The position numbers and the translations under genes are program-made. A DNA stretch of 63,881 bases from Novosphingobium sp. (GTDB lineage Bacteria > Pseudomonadota > Alphaproteobacteria > Sphingomonadales > Sphingomonadaceae): NCBI RefSeq assembly GCF_027486195.1, contig NZ_JAIXPP010000111.1, forward strand, positions 1-63,881, given 5' to 3'. Under the pieces are notes generated by a model. That model made no database searches, was not told where the DNA came from, and saw only the letters and a program-made list of their open reading frames with translations. This document shows positions 24,139 to 32,905 of the stretch, one piece after another. The first letter of the stretch is position 1; each line of letters starts with the position of its first letter.

Positions 24139-25092
24139 ATGAAGATCGGTTTCATCGGCCTCGGCAATGTCGGCGGCAAGCTCGCGGGCAGCCTGATCCG
24201 CAACGGCCATGACGTCACCGTGCGCGATCTCAATCCCGAACTCGTCGCCGAATATGTCGCGCGCGGCGCCAAGGAAGCGGCCAGCCCGGCGGCGCTGGGC
24301 GAGGCGGTGGATGTCATCATCACTTGCCTGCCTTCGCCGGCTGCCAGCGCCGCCGTGGCAGAAGGTGAAGACGGTTTCCTCGCCGTCATGCGCCCCGGGC
24401 AGGTGTGGATGGAAATGAGCACGACCGATTATGCCGAGGTACTGCGCCTCGGCCCGCTGGTCGAGGCGCGTGGCGGCTTGTTCATGGAATGCCCGGTCTC
24501 GGGTGGATGCCACCGGGCGGACACCGGCAATATCTCGATTTTCGCCGCTGGCCCGCGCGAGGGCTTTGAGCGCGTGCTGCCTGTGCTCACAACACTCGGC
24601 CGCCGGGTGCTGCACACGGGCGACTGGGGCACCGCCTCGCAGCTCAAGGTCATGACCAACTTCCTCTGCACCGCGCACCTTGTCGCGCTCGCCGAGGCAC
24701 TGACGGTGTGCAAGGCGGTCGGGCTCGACATGAACACGACCTATGAGGCGATCCGCATTTCCTCGGGCAACAGTTTCGTGCACGAGACGGAATCGCAGGT
24801 GATCCTCAACGGCAGCCGCGATATCAACTTCACGATGGACCTCGTCTCCAAGGACGTCGGCCTGTTCGACAATATTGCCCAGGAAACCGGCGTTCCGGTG
24901 GAAATGTCGCCGCTTATCGTGCGCCTGTTCAAGGAAGGCGAAGCCGCCTTCGGCCCGCGCGAATTCTCGCCAAATATTATCCGCCGTTATGAAGAGCCGG
25001 TCGGCATCAAGGTGCTGGGCACGGGCTTCCCCGATCAGATGGTCGATGATGAGCCCGAAGAGCAGGGCTACGAAGTGGTGCCGCGCCGCTGA
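24139..25092 (+). CDS. Beta-hydroxyacid dehydrogenase (3-hydroxyisobutyrate dehydrogenase family)
   Basis: A 317-residue NAD(P)-dependent enzyme. N-terminal IGFIGLGNVGGKLAGSLIRNGHDV is the family coenzyme signature. VSGG (substrate loop) and the Lys in ASQLKVMTN (catalytic, near residue 171) are present. Members oxidise 3-hydroxyacids such as 3-hydroxyisobutyrate, tartronate semialdehyde or L-threonate. Last gene of the plus-strand operon; it starts seven bases after the MDR gene. Carnitine-like 3-hydroxy products of the oxygenase would fit this enzyme class, but the true substrate is unknown. Confidence 0.87.
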   Translation: MKIGFIGLGNVGGKLAGSLIRNGHDVTVRDLNPELVAEYVARGAKEAASPAALGEAVDVIITCLPSPAASAAVAEGEDGFLAVMRPGQVWMEMSTTDYAEVLRLGPLVEARGGLFMECPVSGGCHRADTGNISIFAAGPREGFERVLPVLTTLGRRVLHTGDWGTASQLKVMTNFLCTAHLVALAEALTVCKAVGLDMNTTYEAIRISSGNSFVHETESQVILNGSRDINFTMDLVSKDVGLFDNIAQETGVPVEMSPLIVRLFKEGEAAFGPREFSPNIIRRYEEPVGIKVLGTGFPDQMVDDEPEEQGYEVVPRR

Positions 25093-25107
25093 GGCAACAA
25101 CCGGGGC

Positions 25108-25138
25108 CGCGAAAATAGGGACAGTCCCTATTTTCGCG
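25108..25138. terminator. Bidirectional hairpin between converging operons
   Basis: A perfect 14-pair stem CGCGAAAATAGGGA-cag-TCCCTATTTTCGCG. Each arm has its own A/T run, so it can end transcripts from both sides. Its right half encodes the last codons and stop (DARK-stop) of the GMC oxidoreductase gene. The GGGACAGTCCC core also resembles REP-type elements seen in other proteobacteria. Confidence 0.7.
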
Positions 25139-26747
25139 CATCCTCAAGGATCATCGCCGCGCCCTTTTCCGCCACCATCACTGTCGGCGCATTGGTGTTG
25201 CCGCTGGTGATGTTGGGGAAGATCGAGGCATCGATCACGCGCAGGCCTTCCGTTCCATGCACCCGCAGCCGCGCATCGACCACCGATGTTGCGGCATCAG
25301 GCCCCATCGCGCAGGTGCCGGTGGGGTGATAGACTGTATCGGCGCGCGCCCGGAAATCGGCGAGCTGGTCTTCCTCGGTTTGCACTGCCGGGCCGGGGAT
25401 CAGTTCCTCGGTGATCATGTCAGCCAGCGGGCGGCTCGCGGCGATCTGGCGCAGCAGGCGATTGCCCGCCAGCACTTCCGCGATGTCGGTTTCAGTCGAG
25501 AGGTAGTTGGGCTGGATCACCGGGTAGGCCAGCGGATCGGCTGAACGCAGCGCCAGATGGCCCCGGCTCGTCGGACGGCAGGGATTGAACGAAAGCAGGA
25601 ACGCCGAGAACGGATCGGGATTGAGCAGCTTGCGCGCGGCGAGCGGCGTCTTGGTATAGCTCACCGGGCTGAAATAGAGCTGCAAATCGACCTTTGGCGC
25701 ATCCGGCGCGCTGCGCACAAACCCGCCACTCTGGTTCACGCTCAGCGAAAGCGGCCCGCGCCGGTCGAATGCAAAGCGCAGCGCCGCCTGGGCCTTGCCG
25801 AGCAGCGGATGCAACTCGTCGTTCAAGGTCGCTGTGCGCACCTTGTAGAAATACGAGACCGCAAGATGGTCTTGCAAATTGCGGCCCACGGCGGGCAAAT
25901 CGCACTGCACGCCAATGCCATGCTGCGCCAGCGCCGCGCCATCACCGATGCCCGACAGCATCAGCAATTGCGGCGAATTGATCGCGCCGCCCGAGAGGAT
26001 GACCTCGCGCCGCGCCCGCACCTCTTGCAGCTTCCCGCCGCGCCGGTACTCGATGCCGACAGCGCGTGAACCTTCAAACAGCACCCGCGTCGCCTGCGAT
26101 TTTGTGCGCAGCATGAGGTTCTTGCGCTTCAGCGCCGGGTGCAGGAAGGCGTTGGCAGTCGAGGCACGCCAGCCGCCGCGCGTGTTGATCTGGTAGAACC
26201 CGACGCCTTCCGGATTGCTCCCGTTGAAATCGCTCGTCACCGGAAAACCGAGGCCTTCCGCTGTCTCGATAAAACTATGGCAGACGGGATGAACGTGCGG
26301 GGTGATCTCCGTCACGTGCTGCAGCCCGCCACGCCCATGGTGCGCGCTGTAGCGGTCGAAATCCTCGGACTTGGTGAAGAACGGCAGCACATCAGCCCAA
26401 CCCCAGCCGGGATTGCCGGCCGCGCGCCAGTCATCAAAATCGCGCGGCTGCCCGCGCACGTAAACCATCGCGTTGATCGAGCCCGATCCGCCGATAACCT
26501 TGCCGCGCGGCCAGTAGCTGCTCCTACCGCCGAGGCCTTCCACCGGTTCGGTATCGTACATCCAGTTGATGCGCTTGTCGAAAAAGGTGCGGCCATAGCC
26601 GATCGGCATCTGGATCCAGATCGAAAGGTCGCTACCGCCAGCCTCCAGCAGCAGGACGGTGGACTTGCCGTCCTCGGTCAGCCGATTGGCCAGCACGCAC
26701 CCGGCGGTGCCTGCGCCCACCACGATATAATCGAATGTTTCGGTCAT
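25128..26747 (-). CDS. GMC-family choline dehydrogenase-like flavoprotein
   Basis: A 539-residue FAD enzyme of the glucose-methanol-choline family. [21 protein letters not shown] is the FAD-binding start; GMC signatures [18 protein letters not shown] and [17 protein letters not shown] are intact. The active-site His is in [10 protein letters not shown] near the C-terminus. It oxidises an alcohol to an aldehyde or ketone; the adjacent aldehyde dehydrogenase could take the product onward, as in betaine synthesis, although choline is not proven. Last gene of a minus-strand operon; start overlaps the upstream stop (ATGA). Confidence 0.88.
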   Translation of the reverse strand: MTETFDYIVVGAGTAGCVLANRLTEDGKSTVLLLEAGGSDLSIWIQMPIGYGRTFFDKRINWMYDTEPVEGLGGRSSYWPRGKVIGGSGSINAMVYVRGQPRDFDDWRAAGNPGWGWADVLPFFTKSEDFDRYSAHHGRGGLQHVTEITPHVHPVCHSFIETAEGLGFPVTSDFNGSNPEGVGFYQINTRGGWRASTANAFLHPALKRKNLMLRTKSQATRVLFEGSRAVGIEYRRGGKLQEVRARREVILSGGAINSPQLLMLSGIGDGAALAQHGIGVQCDLPAVGRNLQDHLAVSYFYKVRTATLNDELHPLLGKAQAALRFAFDRRGPLSLSVNQSGGFVRSAPDAPKVDLQLYFSPVSYTKTPLAARKLLNPDPFSAFLLSFNPCRPTSRGHLALRSADPLAYPVIQPNYLSTETDIAEVLAGNRLLRQIAASRPLADMITEELIPGPAVQTEEDQLADFRARADTVYHPTGTCAMGPDAATSVVDARLRVHGTEGLRVIDASIFPNITSGNTNAPTVMVAEKGAAMILEDARK

Positions 26748-27931
26748 CTTACCGGATGCTGCGTCATTTCCAGGTGCAGCATATCCCCGGTGTAGGGATG
26801 CGCGCGCGCCACGTCCTCGTTCAGTTCCACGCCGAGCCCCGGCACTGTCGGCGGGATCACGTGGCCTTCTTCAAAGCGGATCGGTGTCTTGAGGATTTCC
26901 GAATGGAAACCGCCCCATTCCTCGATGCTTTCCAGGATCAGGAAGTTGGGTGTCGCGGTTGCCAGCTGGATATTGGCTGCGCCCACAACTGGCCCGCAAT
27001 AGAGGTGCGGCGCAATCTGCACGTGGCGCACTTCGGCCATGCCGGCGATTTTCTTCGCCTCCAGCAGCCCGCCGACGCGGCCCAAATTCATCTGCAGGAT
27101 CGCCGCGCTGCCGGCATCGAGCAGGCGCGCGAAATCATACTTCGTCGCCAGCCGCTCTCCGGTCGCGATGGGAATGGATGTCGCGCGCGCGACTTTGGCC
27201 ATTTCCTCGGGCGCATCGGGCGGTATCGGTTCTTCGAGCCACAGCGGATCAGCCGCTTCCAGTCGCTTCGCCAGCCGGATTGCGCCTGCCGCCGTCATCT
27301 GCCCGTGCGTGCCGAACAGCAAGTCCGCGCGGCTCCCCACAGCCTCGCGCAGCGTGTTTGCAAAGCGCTCGCTGAGGTCCAGCGCCTCCAGCGACAGCTG
27401 CCGCCCGTCGAACGCCGAATAGGGCCCCGCCGGATCGAACTTCAGCGCGGTGAAGCCCATGGCGAGATATTCCGCCGAGCGCTCCGCCGCGAGGATCGGA
27501 TCGTGATAGACGTCGGTCTGATCGCCCGGGCGCGGGTAGATATAAGTGTAGGCGCGAAGCCGCTCATGCACTTGCCCGCCAAGCAGCTTGTAGACCGGCT
27601 GCCCCGCGGCCTTGCCGATGATATCCCAGCAGGCCATCTCCAGCGCGCTCAGCACGCCCATCAGCGAGAGGTCGCTGTGCTGGGTAAACCCGCTTGAATA
27701 GACGCGCCGCCACAGGTTCTCGATATCGTGCGGATCGCGCCCTGCCGCATAGCGTGCGAAGACGTCCTCGATCATCTTCGCCACGAGATGCGGTGAGAAG
27801 GGGACGCAATAAGCCTCCCCGATCCCGCTGATCCCGCAGGCCGTGGTCAGTTTCACGAACACGAAGTAGCGCCCGCCGAAATGCGGCGGCGGATTGCCTA
27901 CGACGAATGTCTCGATATCGGCGAGCTTCAT
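26744..27931 (-). CDS. Mandelate racemase/muconate lactonizing enzyme family protein (enolase superfamily)
   Basis: A 395-residue enolase-superfamily enzyme with N-terminal capping domain and C-terminal barrel. GFTALKFDPAGPY, WLEEPIPPD, ATGERL and QIAPHLYCG match the sugar-acid dehydratase-like subgroup: Glu ligands in LEEP and GER, and a catalytic His in APH. The first metal ligand, normally Asp two residues before a His (DxH), appears as Gly in FGTHGQMT, so either the fold uses another ligand or activity differs. Overlaps neighbours on both sides by ATGA. Possible role: dehydration or epimerisation of a hydroxyacid from the operon's pathway. Confidence 0.82.
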   Translation of the reverse strand: MKLADIETFVVGNPPPHFGGRYFVFVKLTTACGISGIGEAYCVPFSPHLVAKMIEDVFARYAAGRDPHDIENLWRRVYSSGFTQHSDLSLMGVLSALEMACWDIIGKAAGQPVYKLLGGQVHERLRAYTYIYPRPGDQTDVYHDPILAAERSAEYLAMGFTALKFDPAGPYSAFDGRQLSLEALDLSERFANTLREAVGSRADLLFGTHGQMTAAGAIRLAKRLEAADPLWLEEPIPPDAPEEMAKVARATSIPIATGERLATKYDFARLLDAGSAAILQMNLGRVGGLLEAKKIAGMAEVRHVQIAPHLYCGPVVGAANIQLATATPNFLILESIEEWGGFHSEILKTPIRFEEGHVIPPTVPGLGVELNEDVARAHPYTGDMLHLEMTQHPVR

Positions 27932-29370
27932 GCGGCCTCGAAGCCGTTGATCACCTTGATTTCGAGGTAATCGTGGAGGCCGAATTCACCCCATTCGCGC
28001 CCGTTGCCCGATTGCTTGTAGCCGCCGAAGGGCGAGCAATAGTCCTGGCCTGCGCCGTTCAGATAGACGCTGCCCGCGCGCAGTTTGCGCCCGACGCGCC
28101 GTGCACGCTCCAGATCGCCGGTCTGGACATAGGCGGCGAGGCCATAGGGCGTATCGTTGGCGATCGCGACGGCATCGGCCTCGTCCTTGAACGGGATCAT
28201 CGCAAGGACCGGGCCGAAGATTTCCTCGCGCGCGATGGTCATCTGGTTGGTCACGTCCGCAAAGATTGTCGGCTTGACGTAGTAGCCGCGGTTGAACCCG
28301 TCAGCCCGGCCAGGGCCACCCGTCACCAACCGCGCGCCTTCTGCGATGCCCGCTTCGATGAGCTTCTGGATGCGATCAAAGTGTACCTTGCTGACGACGG
28401 GGCCGATATGCGGGCCCTTTTCCATCGGGTCGCCCAGCGTCACGCTTTCGGCGACCGTTTTCGCGATCTCGACCGCCTCGTCATAGACTGAGGCCTCGAC
28501 CAGCATGCGCGTCGGCGCATTGCACGATTGGCCGGTGTTGTTGAAGCAGTGGCGCACCCCGCGCGCGACGGCAGCCTCAAGGCCCGCATCGGCGAACACG
28601 AGGTTGGGCGACTTGCCACCCAGCTCCTGGCTGACACGCTTGACCGTCTCGGCCGCTGATTTGGCGACCTGAATGCCCGCGCGGGTAGAGCCGGTGAACG
28701 AAACCATGTCGGCTTCCGGATGGCTTGTCAGCGCATCGCCGATGCCGGGGCCGGTGCCGTGGACCATGTTGAACACGCCCGCCGGGAAGCCAGCCTCGTG
28801 GATGAATTCGGCGAAGAGCTGCGCGGAAAGCGGCGCGATCTCGCTCGGCTTCAGTACCATCGTGCAGCCCGCGACCAGCGCCGGGCCGATCTTGGCCGCA
28901 AGCTGATTGATCGGCCAGTTCCACGGCGTGATCAGCGCGCAGACGCCGACGGCTTCATGCACCTGCCGACCGCGCCCACCGAGCGGCCGCTCCCACACCA
29001 TCTCGCGCGCAGCCTTCACGGTTTCCTTGAGGTGGCCGGGCCCGCATTCGGCCTGCGCATTGAAAGAAAGGTCGTAGGGCGCGCCCATTTCGGTGCTGAT
29101 CGCGGTGACCATCTCGTCATAGCGCGCTTCGAACACGGCGATGAGCTTTTCGACCAGCGCCAGCCGCTCGTCGAGGCTGAGCGACGAATAGCCGTCGAAC
29201 GCGGCGCGCGCTGCCGCCATCGCGCGGTCCACATCGTCCGGCCCGCACAGCGCTACCCGCGCGCAGGGCTCTTCAGTCGCCGGATTGATCGCCTCGAAAA
29301 CAGCTGTCGAGGTGGCGGGAAGGGCCCTTGCGCCGTTGATATAGGAGGGGAGGGGGTTCAGTTCAGACAT
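27928..29370 (-). CDS. NAD(P)-dependent aldehyde dehydrogenase
   Basis: A 480-residue aldehyde dehydrogenase. Family motifs are complete: TPWNWPINQ, SFTGSTRAG, the general-base Glu in VSQELGGKSPN, the nucleophilic Cys in NTGQSCNAPTR and EEIFGPVL. It is near the betaine-aldehyde/4-trimethylaminobutyraldehyde dehydrogenase side of the family by general look, not by search. ATG 29370 overlaps the end of the MFS transporter gene by eight bases; a longer upstream reading frame there only shadows that gene. It likely converts the aldehyde produced in the pathway to an acid. Confidence 0.9.
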   Translation of the reverse strand: MSELNPLPSYINGARALPATSTAVFEAINPATEEPCARVALCGPDDVDRAMAAARAAFDGYSSLSLDERLALVEKLIAVFEARYDEMVTAISTEMGAPYDLSFNAQAECGPGHLKETVKAAREMVWERPLGGRGRQVHEAVGVCALITPWNWPINQLAAKIGPALVAGCTMVLKPSEIAPLSAQLFAEFIHEAGFPAGVFNMVHGTGPGIGDALTSHPEADMVSFTGSTRAGIQVAKSAAETVKRVSQELGGKSPNLVFADAGLEAAVARGVRHCFNNTGQSCNAPTRMLVEASVYDEAVEIAKTVAESVTLGDPMEKGPHIGPVVSKVHFDRIQKLIEAGIAEGARLVTGGPGRADGFNRGYYVKPTIFADVTNQMTIAREEIFGPVLAMIPFKDEADAVAIANDTPYGLAAYVQTGDLERARRVGRKLRAGSVYLNGAGQDYCSPFGGYKQSGNGREWGEFGLHDYLEIKVINGFEAA

Positions 29371-30673
29371 ATCCGATGGCTCGCTTCTGGTCTTCGACGA
29401 TCGTTTTGGCCGCCATGAAGTAATGGAACGCGGCCCAGAACCCCGTGGGGGCAAGGATCAGCAGCGCCGAGCGCAGTGATGCCGCATCGGGGCCAGCGGG
29501 GCCGGCAAAATAGTCGCTCAGCAAGCCAACGCCCTGCGGCGCGACGATCAGGTTGAACACGTTCGCGATCAGCAGGGCAATCGCGCTGAACATCGCGCGC
29601 ATCTTCGGCGGCGCTAGGTTCTGGCCGAGCGCGAAGGCGGGGCCGATGTAGAAGTAGATGCCCGGAATGAACAGCCACAGCGAAACGGTCGCGAGCGCAA
29701 GGTTGTGCGTGTAGATCGCGAGGATCGAGGGTACCGTCGCCACCGCCGTCACCGCGCCCAGCAGGTACACGATCTTGCGCGGATCGGTGTAGGACGGCCG
29801 GGCCAGCATCCACGCTGTGAGCAGCGAGGCACCGATGCCCATCACGAGGTGGATCGGACCGACGATGGCGCCGGCCGCGCCCACGTCGAGGCCGTAAGTC
29901 CGCTGCAGGAAGGTCGGGATGAACCACATCAGGCCCCAGCCCCAAAGGGCGGAAAGCCCGCTGCCCATCATAACGTGAACCGCCGAGCGCTGCTGCAGGC
30001 AGAAGCGCATCGTTTCCATCAGGGTCGGGTTGTCGTCGCTCTGCACCACGTCGAGGCAGCCGCGCTTGGGCTCGCGGATCGTCGCCATGATGAGCAGGGC
30101 AAGCAGCACACCCGGAATGCCGAGCACGAGGAACGCCGCGCGCCAGCCATAAGCATGGGCCACTGCGCCCGCCATGTCCGCGCCGATCCACGCGCCGATC
30201 GGAGCGCCGAGGCAGAAGATCGTCAGCGCCATCGGGCGGCGGGCAGCGGGGAAGTAGTCGCAGATGATCGAGTTGCAGGAAGGCGTGCCGCCCGCTTCAC
30301 CGATGCCCACGCCGATGCGCGCCAGCAGAAGCTGGTAATAGCCGCGCGAAAGACCGCACAGCGTGGTCATCACCGACCAGAGCGTAATCGAGATCGCCAG
30401 CAGGTTGCGCCGGTTGTAGCGGTCCGCGATCCAGGAAAGCGGGATCCCCATCCCGACATAGAACAGCGCCAGCGAAACACCGGTGAGGAAGGCCACACCG
30501 CCATCGCTGAGGTGCAGGTCGAGCCGGATCTGTTCGAGCACGGTCGACATCACGTAGCGGTCCGCGATGTTGATCGTATAGGCCAGCATCATCACGAACA
30601 GCACGTACCAGCGCAGGGCTACCGAGGCATTTTCCTCGCCTGCGGGGGCTGATGTTGCGCCTATTGCTGCCAT
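29363..30673 (-). CDS. Major facilitator superfamily transporter (Spinster-like)
   Basis: A 436-residue inner-membrane carrier with 12 predicted helices. It has IADRYVMSTVLEQIRLDL after helix 1 and IADRYNRRNLLAI in the 2-3 loop, which is the MFS motif A region, plus GIGEAGGTPSCNSI in helix 4. It sits between the TPR-sulfotransferase and aldehyde dehydrogenase genes in a tightly packed operon headed by a TonB receptor. Together these would move a ligand across the outer and inner membranes. Confidence 0.87.
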   Translation of the reverse strand: MAAIGATSAPAGEENASVALRWYVLFVMMLAYTINIADRYVMSTVLEQIRLDLHLSDGGVAFLTGVSLALFYVGMGIPLSWIADRYNRRNLLAISITLWSVMTTLCGLSRGYYQLLLARIGVGIGEAGGTPSCNSIICDYFPAARRPMALTIFCLGAPIGAWIGADMAGAVAHAYGWRAAFLVLGIPGVLLALLIMATIREPKRGCLDVVQSDDNPTLMETMRFCLQQRSAVHVMMGSGLSALWGWGLMWFIPTFLQRTYGLDVGAAGAIVGPIHLVMGIGASLLTAWMLARPSYTDPRKIVYLLGAVTAVATVPSILAIYTHNLALATVSLWLFIPGIYFYIGPAFALGQNLAPPKMRAMFSAIALLIANVFNLIVAPQGVGLLSDYFAGPAGPDAASLRSALLILAPTGFWAAFHYFMAAKTIVEDQKRAIGYV

Positions 30674-30691
30674 TGGCTTGTCCTGTCCCGA

Positions 30692-32782
30692 TTAGGCTTG
30701 TTGTTGATCGTCGTGGTGCGGCTTAGGCGCCAGCTCAGGCCCGAGTGCTTCGCGCAGCGGCTCAAGCCAGGGCTCGAACTTCTTCCACTGATCGAGCCCG
30801 TCACGGAATATGGGCTGGCGCACTTGTTCCGAGCTCGGCGTGCGGACGGAGCGCTTGGTCTTGTGGAATTCGACGCAGGCGTCTTCGAAGGGGAGGCCGC
30901 AGTAATCGAGGATGCGCCGTACGCTGCCTTCAAGGTCTTCGACCACGTCTTCGTGCTGCACGCGCAGGACCCGGCCCGGCAGGACAGCATCCCAGTGGTC
31001 CATCAGCTCAAGATAGGTCTTGTAGTAGCGGGCGATGTCCTCGATCCCGTAGGTGAATTCCTGCCCCTGCGCGAACAGTTGCTTGAGGTTGCTGAAGCAG
31101 CACGACATCGCATCGCGGCGCGCATCGATGATCTTCGCGTTCGGCAGGATCAGGTGGATCAGGCCCACGTGCCGGAAATTGTTCGGCATCTTGTCGATGA
31201 AGAAGGGCCGGCCGAGGATGCGGTTGGGCATCGTGTCGGCGATATACTGCTCGCCGAACCGGCGCACCGCGTCCGCATCAAGATCGAGCAGCGATCCGGG
31301 ATAGAGCGGCTTGTCGAAATTGAGTTCGCGGCCCTGCAATTCGTGGACGATCCGCTGGATATCAGGCAGTTCCTGCGTGCCTTCGACCATCGAGTGCGAG
31401 GCGAGGATCTGTTCGAGCAAGGTCGAACCCGAACGCGGCAGGCCGAGCACGAAGATGGGGGAAGGATCGTCCAGCCCCCAACCCTCGCGCGCGGCGAAGA
31501 AAGTGGGCGTGCACACACGCTTTTGCTCGCGCGTGTTGGTCTCGAACACTTCGGGGAGATAGCCATTGCCCGCGCGGTGCATGGCATTGCCGCGTGCGTA
31601 GGCAGCCCACGAGGCTTCGTAGTCTCCGGCATCCTCCAGCGCCTTGCCCAGCGCGAAGGCGATGTGGATGCGGTCGACATCCGCCGTCGCCGGATCATCG
31701 AGCCGCGCCTGCATCACCGCGATGGATTCGGCAGAGAACCGGTAGGTCTTGAGATTGGCGAGGCTCCACCACGCATCGCCGAAATCAGGCCGGTCGGCGG
31801 TCGCGGCCATATAGGCATCGATGGCTTCGGCCGTGCGGGCTTCGGTCTTGAGCGCGTGGCCGAGCCACAGGTTGAGATCGGCGCGGCGGACGCGGGTTTC
31901 GAGCGTCTCGCCCGAAATCTCGCTGATCATCACGCGATATTCGGGGATCACGCTTTCGAAATCGCCAAGCCCGACCCGGATCGTCGCGGCCTGGATGCGG
32001 TGCGCGTGCCCGCGTGGATCGCGCTTCAGCAGCGGCTCCAGCGCCTCGCGCGCCTGCGGGAACTTGTGCCGGGCGATCAGCACTTGCACGTATTCGTGCC
32101 GCGCCTCGTCATGGTCCGGCACCATCGCGAGGACGCCCTCGTAAAGCGCCTCGGCATCATCGAGCACATTGCGCCGGTGGCCGATCTGGCCCAGCAGCCG
32201 CATGGCTTCGGGGTGGTTGCCCGCCTCCAGCAGGAACCGCCGGATCAGCGTTTCGGCGACATCGATCTCCCCGTCGCCAAACAGCACCTTGGCCTGGACG
32301 ATTGGTGGCGGGAGGCTGGCGAGATGGGCAAAGTGCCGTGCGGCAAGCCCAGCGCTGCGGGTGTCCCCGGTCATCCGGTAGAGCCCGTCGAGCATGCGCC
32401 AGCCCATCGCCAGCGCCGGATTGGCAGTGACCGCCGTGCGCAGATCGAAGATTGCCGCGGGAGCATCGCGCCGGGCGACATGGCAGAGCCCGCGTTCGAG
32501 GTACAACTGGCTGAAATTGGGGTGATGCGCCGCGAGCCGATCAAGCGCGGCAAGCGCCGCATCGGTCTGCTGCATCATGCGCAGCGAATGCGCCTCGATC
32601 AGCAGGAGATCGCGATTGGCCGGCGCGGACGCAAGGAGGCGCTTTGCTCCGCTCGCCGCTGCCGCATAGTCACCCTTGGCCTGAAGCCCATGAAGCGCCC
32701 TCAGTTCTGCCTCCGGCGGAGCCGCAGTAGACGGGGCAGGGTGGGTATTCTCAGGATGGGTCAGGTCTGCTTGCGTGGCCAT
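30692..32782 (-). CDS. TPR-repeat sulfotransferase-like protein
   Basis: A 696-residue protein. The N-terminal ~400 residues form tetratricopeptide repeats. The C-terminal ~270 residues are a sulfotransferase domain: the 5'-PAPS loop reads VLGLPRSGSTLLEQILASH, a 3'-phosphate motif reads DARRDAMSCCFSNL, and PNNFRHVGLIHLI is typical. TPR-sulfotransferase proteins are often found beside TonB receptors in sphingomonads, where their acceptor is unknown. It lies 18 bases before the MFS gene in the same operon. It has no signal peptide, so it should be cytoplasmic. Confidence 0.85.
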   Translation of the reverse strand: MATQADLTHPENTHPAPSTAAPPEAELRALHGLQAKGDYAAAASGAKRLLASAPANRDLLLIEAHSLRMMQQTDAALAALDRLAAHHPNFSQLYLERGLCHVARRDAPAAIFDLRTAVTANPALAMGWRMLDGLYRMTGDTRSAGLAARHFAHLASLPPPIVQAKVLFGDGEIDVAETLIRRFLLEAGNHPEAMRLLGQIGHRRNVLDDAEALYEGVLAMVPDHDEARHEYVQVLIARHKFPQAREALEPLLKRDPRGHAHRIQAATIRVGLGDFESVIPEYRVMISEISGETLETRVRRADLNLWLGHALKTEARTAEAIDAYMAATADRPDFGDAWWSLANLKTYRFSAESIAVMQARLDDPATADVDRIHIAFALGKALEDAGDYEASWAAYARGNAMHRAGNGYLPEVFETNTREQKRVCTPTFFAAREGWGLDDPSPIFVLGLPRSGSTLLEQILASHSMVEGTQELPDIQRIVHELQGRELNFDKPLYPGSLLDLDADAVRRFGEQYIADTMPNRILGRPFFIDKMPNNFRHVGLIHLILPNAKIIDARRDAMSCCFSNLKQLFAQGQEFTYGIEDIARYYKTYLELMDHWDAVLPGRVLRVQHEDVVEDLEGSVRRILDYCGLPFEDACVEFHKTKRSVRTPSSEQVRQPIFRDGLDQWKKFEPWLEPLREALGPELAPKPHHDDQQQA

Positions 32783-32858
32783 CTACGCACTTTCCTGTCG
32801 GCCATCGCCGCGCGTGTCCATCAAACTCGCCCATCCAGTTTCGTGTGCCGCGAGAAGC

Positions 32859-32887
32859 AAGGGGTGGCGTTTGCCACGCCACCCCTT
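32859..32887 (-). terminator. Hairpin after the TonB receptor gene
   Basis: A perfect 12-pair stem AAGGGGTGGCGT-ttgcc-ACGCCACCCCTT lies 18 bases downstream of the receptor stop. No T-tract follows on the minus strand, so it may act as a partial terminator or 3'-end stabiliser. That would give higher receptor than enzyme levels from one operon. Confidence 0.55.
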
Positions 32888-32905
32888 CCATTCATCAGCC
32901 TTCGA

